A DNA stretch of 64,000 bases, from contig NZ_CP028918.1 of NCBI RefSeq assembly GCF_003060865.1, forward strand, positions 194,001-258,000, in the 5' to 3' direction. Origin of the DNA: Gemmobacter aquarius. Its GTDB lineage: Bacteria > Pseudomonadota > Alphaproteobacteria > Rhodobacterales > Rhodobacteraceae. Position numbers and translations under genes: made by a program. Shown here in pieces: positions 20,332 to 29,554 of the stretch (its first letter is position 1; each line of letters begins with the position of its first letter). The notes under the pieces were generated by a model. It did not search any database, was not told the origin of the DNA, and saw nothing but the letters and a program-made list of their open reading frames with translations.

Positions 20332-20343
20332 AACCATATGGTT
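20332..20343. promoter_or_regulatory. Perfect palindrome upstream of dgoK, candidate operator
   Basis: AACCATATGGTT is a perfect 12-base palindrome, extended imperfectly to about 18 bases, in an AT-rich gap between the alpha-galactosidase stop and the dgoK start. The regulator is unknown. It differs from the palindrome at the binding-protein promoter (25554-25573). Confidence 0.4.
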
Positions 20344-20359
20344 GTTGCATTCTGCGCCA

Positions 20360-22423
20360 TCACAACCGTCGCCCCTCGACCACCCAGACCGACCCCGGCC
20401 ATGCCACCGGAAGCAAGATGCCGCAGGTCATGAGCGTCTGGCCCGTCAGCGTCAAGTCCTGCGATTTCAATGCGTTCGGGCCACGGCTTTGGCGCGGTGC
20501 GTCGGCGCGGTTCAGCAAGTGAACGCTGTAACGCGCTTCGGGGTCCAGACCCGTCAGCCGCAGCGGGCGGGGAAGGATCTGGCTGCTGGTGCTTTCCTGC
20601 CCGCAAAACAGCACGAAACGGCTGGAATCGGCCGAAATCTGCATTTCAGAGATGGTGGCGGGGTCGTCACTGTCGAGGCGGAGGATGGTGCCGCGGGTCA
20701 TCCAGTCGCGGTTGGCTTTCCACCAAGCCGTTATATTCGTGAGGGTTTTTTCTTCATCAGGCGTCAATTCGCGCAGGTCCATCTCGAACCCAAGATGCCG
20801 CTGGGCGGCGACCCAGGCGCGGGTGGACATGGGCAGAACGCGGCCCGAGGTGTGGCAATGGCGTGGCCCGACATGGCTGCCGGTGACGGCAAGCGGCAGG
20901 AACAGCGCCGCATCATGTTGAATTCGCAGCCTTTCCAGCGCGTCGTTGCTGTCGGAAAGCCAGACGCGCTGGGTGTGCGCCAAGATGCCTGCATCGATCC
21001 GCCCCCCGCCCGAGGCGCAGCTTTCGATCTCGACCAAGGGGTGCGCGTGGCGCAGGGCGGTGAGCAATTCGTAAATGCCGTGGGTCTGGTCGGCGTCGAC
21101 TACGGGGAGAAGGCGGTTGTGGTCCCATTTTATGTAATCGATGGGGTATTGGGTCAAAAGTGCGGAAATCGAGTGGAACAGATGTTCGCGCACCTGTGGC
21201 AGGGCGAGGTTCAAAACCATTTGATTCCGGCCAGTTACCTGATCCTGCGGGCCAAGCATCCAGTCGGGATGGGCGCGCATCAGGTCGCTGTCGGGGTTTA
21301 CCATTTCGGGTTCGAACCACAATCCGAACGACATGCACAACCGATGCACAGATTCGATCAGCGGCGTTAACCCTTTGGGCCATTTTCGTTCATCCACCCA
21401 CCAGTCGCCAAGACTGGTCGTGTCATCGTCGCGGCGGCCGAACCAGCCGTCATCCAGCACGAAGCGTTCGGCCCCGATGGCAGCGGCGCGTTCGGCGATG
21501 GCAGTCAGGTCAGGCAGGTGGTGGTTGAAATAGACCGCCTCCCAGCAGTTGTAATGCACGGGGCGGGGGCGGGCGGGATCGGGCCACTTCACCACGCGGT
21601 CGCGGATATCGTGCTGGAAGGTGGCGCCGATGCCGTTCAGGCCAGCGGTCGAGACGGTGGCGATAAGTTCGGCGGATTCGAAGCGGGTGGCGGGCCGTGT
21701 TTCCGCGCCTGTCGCATGGCCGAACTGGACCTGACGGCGACCGTCGGGCAATTCCTCGGCCAGCATGCGATGCCCGCCGGACCATGCGTAATGCAGGGCG
21801 TGGGCGGTGCCGCCTGTGTTGGTGCAGCCATTTCCGGCAAAGATGACATAGGGCGGGTGTTCGTGACCCGACCGGCCCGTGCGGCTTTCGCGCATGCGGA
21901 TGCCAGCCGACCACGGCGTGCGGTTCAGGTGGAATTCGCTGATCCATTTGCCGTGGATATCGATGATATCGCCCTGCTGCGGGGCGGGCAGGACCGGGGC
22001 GGCCAGCCATTGGACGCGGACGGGGTGATCGGCGGTCAGCACGGTTTGCAGGGTGATGACACCGGTGGGTTGTGCTGTGAGGTGATGGGCAAGCGCCATG
22101 CCTGCGCTGCGCGAATGCAGAACCAGCGAGGTCGGGCTGACCTCGGCGCGGTCAAAGGTGAACTGCGGGTGCAGCGGCGTGCCGTCTTGGGCCTGCACGA
22201 CAAGGCCGGGTTGTCCGGCAAAGGCGCGGCCCGATTCGGGTGTTAGCGTCACGGGGGCGAGCGAGTCGAGCATCCCGCCCGTAAGGTCGTTCTGCGCCGA
22301 CAGGGCGAGTTGGCCGAGGTCTTCGCTAACGGGCAGGCACGGGCCCCAATAGGTGACGGCGGGGATACCGCCGGAAGTCGTCAGGGCGATGGTCTGATCG
22401 CCCGCATCGATACGCCAGTTCAT
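20360..22423 (-). CDS. GH36 alpha-galactosidase
   Basis: Releases galactose from alpha-galactosides such as melibiose and raffinose in the cytoplasm. 687 aa: N-terminal beta-supersandwich, catalytic barrel (about 290-590) and C-terminal beta domain. The nucleophile is D434 in YIKWDHNR; the acid/base is the Asp pair D491/D494 in WLSDSNDALER. The upstream barrel motifs YNCWEAVYF and VLDDGWFG match the family. The ATG at 22423 overlaps the permease stop by four bases (ATGA), tying it to the importer operon. Confidence 0.95.
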   Translation of the reverse strand: MNWRIDAGDQTIALTTSGGIPAVTYWGPCLPVSEDLGQLALSAQNDLTGGMLDSLAPVTLTPESGRAFAGQPGLVVQAQDGTPLHPQFTFDRAEVSPTSLVLHSRSAGMALAHHLTAQPTGVITLQTVLTADHPVRVQWLAAPVLPAPQQGDIIDIHGKWISEFHLNRTPWSAGIRMRESRTGRSGHEHPPYVIFAGNGCTNTGGTAHALHYAWSGGHRMLAEELPDGRRQVQFGHATGAETRPATRFESAELIATVSTAGLNGIGATFQHDIRDRVVKWPDPARPRPVHYNCWEAVYFNHHLPDLTAIAERAAAIGAERFVLDDGWFGRRDDDTTSLGDWWVDERKWPKGLTPLIESVHRLCMSFGLWFEPEMVNPDSDLMRAHPDWMLGPQDQVTGRNQMVLNLALPQVREHLFHSISALLTQYPIDYIKWDHNRLLPVVDADQTHGIYELLTALRHAHPLVEIESCASGGGRIDAGILAHTQRVWLSDSNDALERLRIQHDAALFLPLAVTGSHVGPRHCHTSGRVLPMSTRAWVAAQRHLGFEMDLRELTPDEEKTLTNITAWWKANRDWMTRGTILRLDSDDPATISEMQISADSSRFVLFCGQESTSSQILPRPLRLTGLDPEARYSVHLLNRADAPRQSRGPNALKSQDLTLTGQTLMTCGILLPVAWPGSVWVVEGRRL

Positions 22424-23265
22424 TTGACGGCCCCGAGGGTAAGGCCTGCGATGAAGTGCTTTTGCATGAGGAAAAACATCAGGACAGGCGGCAGGGCGGC
22501 AAGGATCGAGCCTGCCGAGACGAGGTGCCATTGCGCGATCCACTGGCCGTTCAGCGACGACAGGCCCGCCGTGATGGGCTGGCTGTCGACGCCTTGGGTC
22601 AGCACGGTGGCCCAGAAAAAGTCGTTCCAGATGAAAGTGAAGACCAGCACCGACAGCGCCGCGATGGCGGGGCGCATCAGGGGCAGGACGATGAACCAGA
22701 AAATGCGCCATTCCGCGACGCCCTCGACGCGGGCGGCTTCGATCAGCTCATACGGCAGGGCCTTGATGAAGTTCCGCATGAAGAGGGTGCAAAAACCGGT
22801 CTGGAAGGCGATGTGGAACAGCGCAAGCCCATACCACGTGTCATACATGCCCAGTTGCAGCGTCATGTCGCGCACGGGGACCATCAGGATCTGGAACGGC
22901 ACGAAATTGCCCGCCACGAACATGAAGAACACAAGGATGTTGGAGCGGAAGTTGTAGACTGCCAGTGCAAAGCCCGTCATCAGCGACAGGCTGACCGCGC
23001 CGATCACCGTGGGAATGGTGACCCAGAGCGAGTTGACCATGTATTGGCCGATGGGCGTTTCGGTGAAGATGAAGACGTAGTTTTCCCATGCGATGCCCGA
23101 GGGCATGCCGAAATAGTTTCCCATGGCAAGGTCGGAGGCGGGGCGCAGCGAGGTGAGCGCCACGCCGAGCAGCGGGAAAAGCCAGATGATCAGGGCAAGG
23201 GGCAGGGCGATTGCATAGACCCATTGCGCGGCGGGCGAGGATTGCCGGATGGGACGGGGGAACAT
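22420..23265 (-). CDS. Sugar ABC transporter permease, MalG type
   Basis: Inner-membrane subunit of a CUT1 sugar importer, 281 aa with six transmembrane segments. The cytoplasmic EAA loop reads EAARVEGVAEWRIFWFIVLPLMRPAI and couples to the ATPase. It starts three bases after the stop of the MalF-type permease and overlaps the alpha-galactosidase by four bases. The cognate ATPase is encoded divergently at 26423. Confidence 0.93.
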   Translation of the reverse strand: MFPRPIRQSSPAAQWVYAIALPLALIIWLFPLLGVALTSLRPASDLAMGNYFGMPSGIAWENYVFIFTETPIGQYMVNSLWVTIPTVIGAVSLSLMTGFALAVYNFRSNILVFFMFVAGNFVPFQILMVPVRDMTLQLGMYDTWYGLALFHIAFQTGFCTLFMRNFIKALPYELIEAARVEGVAEWRIFWFIVLPLMRPAIAALSVLVFTFIWNDFFWATVLTQGVDSQPITAGLSSLNGQWIAQWHLVSAGSILAALPPVLMFFLMQKHFIAGLTLGAVK

Positions 23266-23268
23266 GGA

Positions 23269-24195
23269 TCAACGCTCCGTTTCGTCGCGCCACATCTTCC
23301 AGATGAAGCCCGAGATGAAGATCATCATGATCGCAAACAGCACCACGGCGATGGCCGCGCCATAGCCCATACGGTAGCCGTATTCGCCCAAGGCCATTTC
23401 GAACATGTAATAGGACAGCACGCGGGACGACCCGAAGGGGCCGCCGTTTGTCATGATCGACACGAGGTCGAAGGAGCGCAACGCGCCGATCACGGTGACG
23501 ATGACGGCGATGAAGGTCGCGGGGCGCAGTTGCGGCAGAACGACATACCACAGCATGCGCCAGCCCTTGGCCCCGTCAAGCCGCGCGGCCTCGATCTGGT
23601 CGGGGGCGACGTTGTTCAGGCCGGTGAGATAGAGGATCATCACATAGGCGATCTGCGGCCAGAGGCCTGCGGCGATGATGCCATAGGTGACAAGGTCGGG
23701 GTCGGCGAGGATGGCGGTGCCGGTGCCAGTGACGGATTCCGTCAGCAGATAGAACAGCCCGAAATTCGGCGCGTAGAACCATGCGAAGATCAGGCCGACG
23801 ACGACCTGGCTGATGACGAAGGGAAAGAAGAACAGCGATTTGTAAAGCCGGATACCCGTGACTGTCTGGTTCAGGAAGATCGCGATGAACAGGCCGATGG
23901 GCAGGGCGGCCATGTAAAGGACCAGCCATTTGAGGTTGTTCCAGAGCGAGGTTTCAAAGGCGGGGTCGGTCATCAGTTCGGAGTAGTTGCCGATGCCGAC
24001 GAAGGTGCCGGTGAACTGGCCGTCCTTGTTGTAAAGGCCGTTCCAGTCATAGAAGGAAAGCGTGACGCTCTGGACGATGGGCCAAAGCACGTAGACGGTG
24101 AACATGAACAGGCCGGGGGCGAGAAAGAGCCAAGGCGCGATCGTGCGCTGGTTCCATTTCCGCGGGCTGCGCTGGATCGGGGACGCGGCGGTCAT
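23269..24195 (-). CDS. Sugar ABC transporter permease, MalF type
   Basis: 308 aa, six transmembrane segments, EAA loop IEAARLDGAKGWRMLWYVVLPQLRPA. The ATG at 24195 is chosen for GGGAA five to six bases upstream; ATGs at 24207 and 24222 lack a ribosome site. A strong hairpin (24226-24253) separates it from the binding-protein gene. It pairs with the MalG-type permease to form the channel. Confidence 0.92.
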   Translation of the reverse strand: MTAASPIQRSPRKWNQRTIAPWLFLAPGLFMFTVYVLWPIVQSVTLSFYDWNGLYNKDGQFTGTFVGIGNYSELMTDPAFETSLWNNLKWLVLYMAALPIGLFIAIFLNQTVTGIRLYKSLFFFPFVISQVVVGLIFAWFYAPNFGLFYLLTESVTGTGTAILADPDLVTYGIIAAGLWPQIAYVMILYLTGLNNVAPDQIEAARLDGAKGWRMLWYVVLPQLRPATFIAVIVTVIGALRSFDLVSIMTNGGPFGSSRVLSYYMFEMALGEYGYRMGYGAAIAVVLFAIMMIFISGFIWKMWRDETER

Positions 24196-24225
24196 GTCTG
24201 TTCCCATCGTCGCTAGGTGCAAAAA

Positions 24226-24253
24226 CGGGCGCCCCCGATGACAGGGGCGCCCG
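24226..24253 (-). terminator. Attenuating hairpin between binding protein and permease genes
   Basis: Perfect 10-bp stem CGGGCGCCCC / GGGGCGCCCG with an 8-base loop, followed on the minus strand by TTTTT. It sits just after the binding-protein stop and inside the operon. This fits partial termination or 3'-end protection, giving excess binding protein over permeases, as known for sugar ABC operons. Confidence 0.75.
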
Positions 24254-24263
24254 TGGTATCAGA

Positions 24264-25517
24264 TCACTGCGGATAGATGCGCAGACGGGTCTGTTCCAGA
24301 CGCTCGAGGATCTCGTCGAGCTTTTCGGGCTGGACGAGGAACTGCTGGAAGCCTTCCATGCCTGCCTTGGCGTATTCGGCATCCGCGTCGCGGTCCCAGA
24401 ACTGGGCGATGCCGCCCGTCGCGGTGGACAGCGCCTGGAAACCGGCCGTCAGGAACGGATCGGCGGCATCGACGGTCGAGTTCTTGTTGGTCGGCAGCTG
24501 GCCCACGGCGCCGTTCCATTTCGACTGCGCGTCAGCACTGGCGATGAAGGCCAGCAGCTTTTTCGCATCGTCGGGGTTCTTTGCACCGCTGGTGAGGTGG
24601 ACCGTGTCGGTCGGGGCTTCTTCGGCACGGGCGACACCGGCGGTGATTTCCGGGAAGACCATGAAGCCGAGGTTGTCATTGGTCATGCCGCCTTCCTTGA
24701 AGACGCCGACGGCGAAGTTGCCCATGACATAGTTGGCGGCCTTGCCCTGCACGAACAGGGCTGCGGCATCCTGCCAGTCGATCGCGGCGTGGTTGGCGGT
24801 GACGTAGGGTTGCAGCTTGCCGAGGTTGTCGAACACGGCGCGCGCTTCGGGCGAGGTCCACGACACCTTGCCTGCGGCGAGGTCGCTGTGGAACTGGTAG
24901 CCGTTGGTGCGCAGCGAGATGTAGTCGAAGATACCCGCGACCGGCCAAAGCGCGCTGGAGCCGGTGGTCACGCAGTCGATGCCTGCGGCCTTGAATTTTT
25001 CGCAGTTGGCAAGGAACTGGTCCCAGGTCACGCCGCCATCGCCCGGCAGGTCGACGCCTGCGGCTTTGTAGGCGTCGCGGTTATAATAGATGCCCCACTG
25101 GTAATAGGTATAGGGGACGGCATACTGCTTGCCGTCGATCGTCGAGGACGGGACCGACGAGGCGAGCGCATCGGTCAGGCCGTTGTCGGCCCAGACATCC
25201 GAGATGTCGGCGAAAAGGCCGGCCTCGACAAAGGGACGCATCCGGTTCGCAGCATACCAGTTCGCCAGATCGGGCGCATCGGCGGTCAGGAAGTTGCGGA
25301 TCGCGTTCTTGTAGGCTTCGTGGTCGAAGTTGGTCAGCTGGACGTCGATCTCGGGGTTTGCGGCCTCGAAATCGGCGATCAGGGCTTCGGCAGCCGCGAG
25401 CGGGATCGGGTCGTAGTCGGCATTCCATGTGACGACGCGCTTGTCTTGCGCCATTGCCGTGGTTGCCATGAGCAACGCAGCGGACAGGGCGAGCGTGCCC
25501 TTTGCGAAACGGACCAT
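24264..25517 (-). CDS. Sugar ABC transporter substrate-binding protein
   Basis: Periplasmic binding protein of the CUT1 (MalE-like) group, 417 aa with signal peptide (about residues 1-23, ending ATTAMAQ). The C-terminal KNPDDAKKLLAFIASADAQSKW is typical. A full GGAGG lies seven bases before the ATG. First gene of the importer operon. The ligand is probably an alpha- or beta-galactoside, inferred from the two galactosidases and Dgo enzymes downstream. Confidence 0.93.
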   Translation of the reverse strand: MVRFAKGTLALSAALLMATTAMAQDKRVVTWNADYDPIPLAAAEALIADFEAANPEIDVQLTNFDHEAYKNAIRNFLTADAPDLANWYAANRMRPFVEAGLFADISDVWADNGLTDALASSVPSSTIDGKQYAVPYTYYQWGIYYNRDAYKAAGVDLPGDGGVTWDQFLANCEKFKAAGIDCVTTGSSALWPVAGIFDYISLRTNGYQFHSDLAAGKVSWTSPEARAVFDNLGKLQPYVTANHAAIDWQDAAALFVQGKAANYVMGNFAVGVFKEGGMTNDNLGFMVFPEITAGVARAEEAPTDTVHLTSGAKNPDDAKKLLAFIASADAQSKWNGAVGQLPTNKNSTVDAADPFLTAGFQALSTATGGIAQFWDRDADAEYAKAGMEGFQQFLVQPEKLDEILERLEQTRLRIYPQ

Positions 25518-25547
25518 TGGTTTCCTCCCTTTTGGTTCCATTATGTG

Positions 25548-25573
25548 AAACTTAGTTTTGAATATTGAAAACT
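25548..25573. promoter_or_regulatory. Overlapping inverted repeats in the divergent promoter, candidate IclR operator
   Basis: AAACT-T-AGTTT (25548-25558) overlaps AGTTTTGAATATTGAAAACT (25554-25573), which is symmetric at 18 of 20 positions. The region is AT-rich and lies between the binding-protein gene and the IclR gene. The three half-sites AAACT/AGTTTT/AAAACT suggest a dimer-of-dimers site. Binding by the adjacent regulator is inference. Confidence 0.6.
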
Positions 25574-25623
25574 ATGCGGATGATCCGCTACTATGTCAAC
25601 AGCAGAGCGAAAGGCTGGGGGTC

Positions 25624-26406
25624 ATGGGCGCGGATCAGGGGGACGGAACGGTCGGCAAGGCGCTGGATGTCCTCGACATGGTCGCGGGTGCCGGGCGTCC
25701 GGTGCGGTTCACCGAATTGCTCGAACAATCGGCCTATCCCAAGGCCACGCTTTACCGGCTTTTGCAGACCCTGACGCATCAGGGGATGCTGGCTTATGAT
25801 CCCGACCGGCAGACCTATTCGCTGGGCGTGCGGCTTGTCAGGCTGGCGCATGCGGCTTGGGCGACATCGTCGCTTGCGCCGATTGCGCGGCCCTATCTTG
25901 ATGAATTGTCAGGCGAAACCGGCGAGACGATTCACCTTGCACAGATGGACAACGGGCAGGTGTTGTATGTCGACAAGCGCAACGCCCTGAAGCCGGTCGA
26001 GATGTTTGCGCAGGCGGGCAAGGTTGGCCCCGCCTATTGCACCGGGGTGGGCAAGGCGATGCTGGCGTTCCTGCCGGACGAGGCGGTCGAGCGGGTGATC
26101 CAGCGGCAGAGTTTTCACAGTTTCACGGCGCAGACCTTGGACAGCCCCGAAAAGCTGTGGGCCGAACTGCGGGCGATTCGCAGCCGTGGCTATGCCTTTG
26201 ACCGCGAGGAGCACGAGCCGGGAATCATTTGCTGTGCGGCGCCGATCCTGACCAAGGCGGGAAGGGTGATTGGCGCCTTGTCGGTGACATCGACGACGGC
26301 GCGAACGACGATTGCCGCCTTGGGCGCAGTATCGGGACGGATCAGGGAGACGGCGGCAAAGATCGCGGCCGAGGCGGAAAGCTGGCGCTTTCCGGAACAG
26401 GGTTAA
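25624..26406 (+). CDS. IclR-family regulator of the galactoside locus
   Basis: 260 aa from the ATG at 25624. Winged helix-turn-helix at about residues 6-65 ([21 protein letters not shown]), then the IclR effector domain ending [25 protein letters not shown] at 25558 would extend it by 22 residues, but it lies inside the operator-like palindrome and the family starts later. It is divergent from the ABC operon and 16 bases before the ATPase gene. It probably controls the whole locus in response to a sugar or intermediate. Confidence 0.88.
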   Translation: MGADQGDGTVGKALDVLDMVAGAGRPVRFTELLEQSAYPKATLYRLLQTLTHQGMLAYDPDRQTYSLGVRLVRLAHAAWATSSLAPIARPYLDELSGETGETIHLAQMDNGQVLYVDKRNALKPVEMFAQAGKVGPAYCTGVGKAMLAFLPDEAVERVIQRQSFHSFTAQTLDSPEKLWAELRAIRSRGYAFDREEHEPGIICCAAPILTKAGRVIGALSVTSTTARTTIAALGAVSGRIRETAAKIAAEAESWRFPEQG

Positions 26407-26422
26407 ACGGGAGGGGACGGAC

Positions 26423-27475
26423 ATGACAGGCGTTACTTTGCAGAATGTCGTCAAGCGTTACGGCGATGCACAGGTGATCCACGGGGTCGATCTGACGGTC
26501 GAGGACGGAGAGTTCTGCGTGTTCGTCGGCCCTTCGGGATGCGGAAAAAGCACGCTGTTGCGGATGGTTGCGGGTTTGGAGGAAACGACCGGCGGGGCCA
26601 TCCGCATCGGCGCGCGTGATGTGACCCATGCCGATCCGTCCGAGCGGGGCGTGGCGATGGTGTTCCAGACCTATGCGCTTTACCCGCATATGACGGTGGC
26701 CGAAAACATGGGGTTCGGGCTGAAGATGACCGGCCATCCCAAGGCCGAGATTGCCACCAAGGTGGCGGAAGCGGCGCGGATTTTGAAGCTGGAAGACTAT
26801 CTTGGCCGCAAGCCCAAGGCGCTTTCGGGCGGGCAGCGGCAGCGGGTCGCGATCGGGCGGGCGATTGTGCGGGGGCCGGAGGTGTTTTTGTTCGACGAGC
26901 CTTTGTCGAACCTCGACGCCGAGTTGCGGGTGGAAATGCGGGTCGAGATTGCCCGTCTGCACCGCGAGATCGGGGCGACGATGATCTATGTGACGCATGA
27001 TCAGGTGGAAGCCATGACGCTGGCCGACAAGATCGTGGTGTTGCGTAAGGGCAAAGTCGAGCAGGTCGGCAAGCCTTTGGAATTGTATCACAATCCGGAC
27101 AACCGCTTTGTGGCCGGTTTCATCGGGTCGCCTGCGATGAACTTTGTTTCCGGCGTGGCGGGTGACGGTGGTGTGGCTGCGGCGGGTCTGGGCGGCACGG
27201 TTGCGGCGGGGGTGCGGTTGCCTGCATCGGGCAAGGTGACGGTGGGGCTGCGGCCGCAGCATCTGCGGGTGGTCGAGGCCGCGACGCATCGCGTCGACAT
27301 GACCGAGGCTTTGGGCGGGGTCAGCTATATCCACCTGACCGCGCCGACCGGCGAGAAGCTGGTGATCGAGGCAAAGGGCGATGTGATTCCCGCCGCAGGG
27401 TCTATGGCGGGAATCGCGTTTGACGCCACGGACGCGCTGTTCTTCGACGAGGCGTCGGGCCTGCGGCTGCGCTAG
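26423..27475 (+). CDS. ugpC: Sugar ABC transporter ATPase, UgpC/MsmK type
   Basis: 350-aa ATP-binding subunit for a CUT1 importer. Walker [10 protein letters not shown], signature LSGGQRQR, Walker [11 protein letters not shown] and the H-loop in YVTHDQ are all present, followed by the C-terminal TOBE/OB regulatory domain. GGGAGG precedes the ATG. Co-transcribed with the IclR gene rather than the permeases, so regulator and ATPase share control. The symbol marks the subfamily, not proven glycerol-phosphate transport. Its stop overlaps the pbpC stop on a palindrome (27467-27480). Confidence 0.93.
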   Translation: MTGVTLQNVVKRYGDAQVIHGVDLTVEDGEFCVFVGPSGCGKSTLLRMVAGLEETTGGAIRIGARDVTHADPSERGVAMVFQTYALYPHMTVAENMGFGLKMTGHPKAEIATKVAEAARILKLEDYLGRKPKALSGGQRQRVAIGRAIVRGPEVFLFDEPLSNLDAELRVEMRVEIARLHREIGATMIYVTHDQVEAMTLADKIVVLRKGKVEQVGKPLELYHNPDNRFVAGFIGSPAMNFVSGVAGDGGVAAAGLGGTVAAGVRLPASGKVTVGLRPQHLRVVEAATHRVDMTEALGGVSYIHLTAPTGEKLVIEAKGDVIPAAGSMAGIAFDATDALFFDEASGLRLR

Positions 27476-29439
27476 CGCAGGCGGATCGTGGTGCGGGCCG
27501 AGCGGCCTGTGGCGTCGATCACCGAAAGGGTCGTGAAACCCTTTGATTGCAGGGGCAAAAGCGCCTCGCGCGTGGTTTGCCCCGTGGTGACGGGGCGGCC
27601 ATCGACCAGCCACGAATAGGGCGCGGTGCCGCCTTCGACCCGTGCGAGCAGGCCTTGGGGGAGGGGTTCGAGTTCGGCCCCCTGTGGCGGGAAGGCGATG
27701 CTGGGCGCATCGGCGGCTGGCGCGAAGGCGGCTTGGCGTGAGCGGAAACGTTGCAAGGGTGGCGGGAGTTGCGCGTTGGCGACAAGCAGGGTTTCGGGTG
27801 GTGGCGGCGGTTGCGGGGTCAGGTCGGGCTTGAGGCGGGCGAAGGCCTGGAACAGGACGGGGGCGGCGAGGTCGGCGCCGAAGGCCCCCGGGACGGGGGT
27901 GCCGTCGGGGCGGCCTAGCCAGATGCCGATGACGTGGCGGCCGTCGTAGCCGATGGCCCAGGCGTCGCGGTGGCCGTAGCTGGTGCCGGTCTTGTAGGCG
28001 AGGCGGTTGGCGGGGGCGCCTGCGGGGGGTGCCAATCCGGTAAGGATATCAGTGACTTGCCACGCCGAGGCGCGGGATATGACGCGGGTTTCGGTTTTTG
28101 CTACGGTGGCGCAATCCTGCCAGCGCAGGGCGCGGGACATACCGCCATTTGCGATGGTGGCGTAAAGGCCCACCATATCTTGTAATGTCACGCCGATGCC
28201 GCCCAAGGCGATGGCAAGGCCCGGTTTGCCGGGGGGCAGGCGGTAGCGGACGTTCGATTGGTCGAGGGCGGAGAGAAGTTTTTCGGGACCTAGCGCGTCG
28301 GTCAGTTCTACCACGGGGATGTTAAGGGATTGTTGCAGGGCGTCGCGCATGCGGATCGTGCCGTGGAATTGGCGGTCGAAGTTCTGCGGGGCATAGGTGC
28401 CGAAGCGGACGGGGCGGTCTTCGATCAGGGTTTCGGGATGACCCAGGCCAGCGTCGAAGGCAAGGGCATAAACCATTGGTTTCAAAGTAGAACCGGGGGA
28501 TCGCAGGGCGCGGGTCATATCGACGAAACCGGCCCGCGCATCGGCCTGAAAGGCGGCGGAACCGACCGAGGCGAGGATTTCGCCGGTCGTGTGGTCGGCG
28601 GCGACGATGGCGACCTGCACGCGGTCGCCCAGCCCGCGCAGCGTGTCGGCGGCGAGGGTTTCGAGCGCTGTTTGCAAGGATGCGTCGATGCACAGGTGAT
28701 GCACGCTTTTTGCGCGGTCCGTTAAGACTGCGTTATCCGAAAGATGCGGGGCATGGGCGGGGAAGGGTTGGCGGGTGGTGGGGATCGCCTCGCGCTGCGC
28801 GGCCTTGGCTTGGTCGGGGGACAGGATGCCGGCCGACACGGCGCGGGCAAGGACGCGGTCGCGCCCTGCGGCGGCGGCGTCGGGGGCGCGGTCGGGGCGG
28901 CGGCGTTCGGGGCTTTGCGGCAGGGCGATGAGCAGGGCGGCCTGGGCGGGCGTGAGGCGCTTGGGGTCTTTGCCGAACCATGTGCGGGTCGCGGCGCGCA
29001 GGCCTTCGACATTGCCGCCGTAAGGGGCGAGTTGCAGGTAGAGGGTCAGGATCTGTTCTTTGGTCAGCCGCCGTTCGAGGGCGAGGGCCACGCGCATCTG
29101 GCGGAGCTTGCCGGAAAGCTGGCCGGTGGTGCCCTCTTCAGCCAAGCGGGCGACCTGCATGGTGAGGGTGGAACCGCCGGAGATGACGTGGCCGTTCCAT
29201 GCGGCTTGCAACGTGGCGCGGATCAGGGCGCGGGGGTCGATGCCCGAATGGGTGGGGAAGCGGCGGTCTTCGTAAGCCATGAGCATGGCGAGGAAGGTGG
29301 GGTCGGTTTCGGCCACGGTGAGCGGCAGGCGCCAGCGGCCATCGGCCACGGTATAGGCGCGCAAAAGCTGGCCCGTGCGGTCGAGGACGAGGGTGGAGGT
29401 CTCAACCGAGAGGGGGGCAGGGCGGTGGCGTCGATCCAT
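27472..29439 (-). CDS. pbpC: Penicillin-binding protein 1C, main part of a frameshifted gene
   Basis: Bifunctional peptidoglycan synthase. GT51 glycosyltransferase (motifs [15 protein letters not shown] and [12 protein letters not shown]), then transpeptidase (SxxK in GSTLKPM, SLN, KTG in YKTGTSYG), then the C-terminal PBP1C domain. The open frame from 29439 lacks the membrane anchor. The expected N-terminus is in another frame at 29412-29516 and joins this one if one more C is added to a run of six (29412-29417). The functional gene would be 27472-29516. A sequencing error or a real one-base loss are both possible. Paired with the alpha-2-macroglobulin gene upstream. Confidence 0.88.
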   Translation of the reverse strand: MDRRHRPAPLSVETSTLVLDRTGQLLRAYTVADGRWRLPLTVAETDPTFLAMLMAYEDRRFPTHSGIDPRALIRATLQAAWNGHVISGGSTLTMQVARLAEEGTTGQLSGKLRQMRVALALERRLTKEQILTLYLQLAPYGGNVEGLRAATRTWFGKDPKRLTPAQAALLIALPQSPERRRPDRAPDAAAAGRDRVLARAVSAGILSPDQAKAAQREAIPTTRQPFPAHAPHLSDNAVLTDRAKSVHHLCIDASLQTALETLAADTLRGLGDRVQVAIVAADHTTGEILASVGSAAFQADARAGFVDMTRALRSPGSTLKPMVYALAFDAGLGHPETLIEDRPVRFGTYAPQNFDRQFHGTIRMRDALQQSLNIPVVELTDALGPEKLLSALDQSNVRYRLPPGKPGLAIALGGIGVTLQDMVGLYATIANGGMSRALRWQDCATVAKTETRVISRASAWQVTDILTGLAPPAGAPANRLAYKTGTSYGHRDAWAIGYDGRHVIGIWLGRPDGTPVPGAFGADLAAPVLFQAFARLKPDLTPQPPPPPETLLVANAQLPPPLQRFRSRQAAFAPAADAPSIAFPPQGAELEPLPQGLLARVEGGTAPYSWLVDGRPVTTGQTTREALLPLQSKGFTTLSVIDATGRSARTTIRLR

Positions 29440-29516
29440 GCGTCAAAGCTGTCGCGGGCTGTGGCGGCGAGGAACAGCCCCGCCGCCAGTAACAGCGCGT
29501 GCCTTGCGCGGATCAT
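29412..29516 (-). other. pbpC: 5' end of pbpC in a shifted frame (signal anchor)
   Basis: From the ATG at 29516 this frame encodes a hydrophobic signal anchor (RHALLLAAGLFLAATA) and then [15 protein letters not shown]. Adding one C to the six-base run at 29412-29417 continues as [16 protein letters not shown], the normal PBP1C sequence. Read on without correction it runs into unrelated residues and stops at 29223. Confidence 0.8.
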
Positions 29517-29526
29517 TTCGTCCCGG

Positions 29527-29554
29527 TCATTCTGTAACCGTCATTCTGTAACCG
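29527..29554. repeat. 14-bp tandem duplication at the alpha-2-macroglobulin/pbpC junction
   Basis: TCATTCTGTAACCG occurs twice in direct tandem (29527-29540 and 29541-29554), covering the alpha-2-macroglobulin stop codon and the space before pbpC. It looks like a recent replication slip and lengthens the gap before pbpC by 14 bases. Confidence 0.85.

Noticed and set aside
22456..24216. 586-codon open frame on the plus strand across the permease genes
   Set aside because: Antisense shadow of two clear ABC permeases in GC-rich DNA; low-complexity His/Gln/Glu/Asp-rich protein, no ribosome site.
25558..25623. TTG start at 25558 for the galactoside IclR gene
   Set aside because: It lies inside the operator-like palindrome and adds a 22-residue tail that does not fit the family.
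29412..29417. Programmed frameshifting in pbpC
   Set aside because: A bare G/C run without a slippery heptamer, pause structure or known precedent; the same defect in two unrelated genes favours error or mutation.
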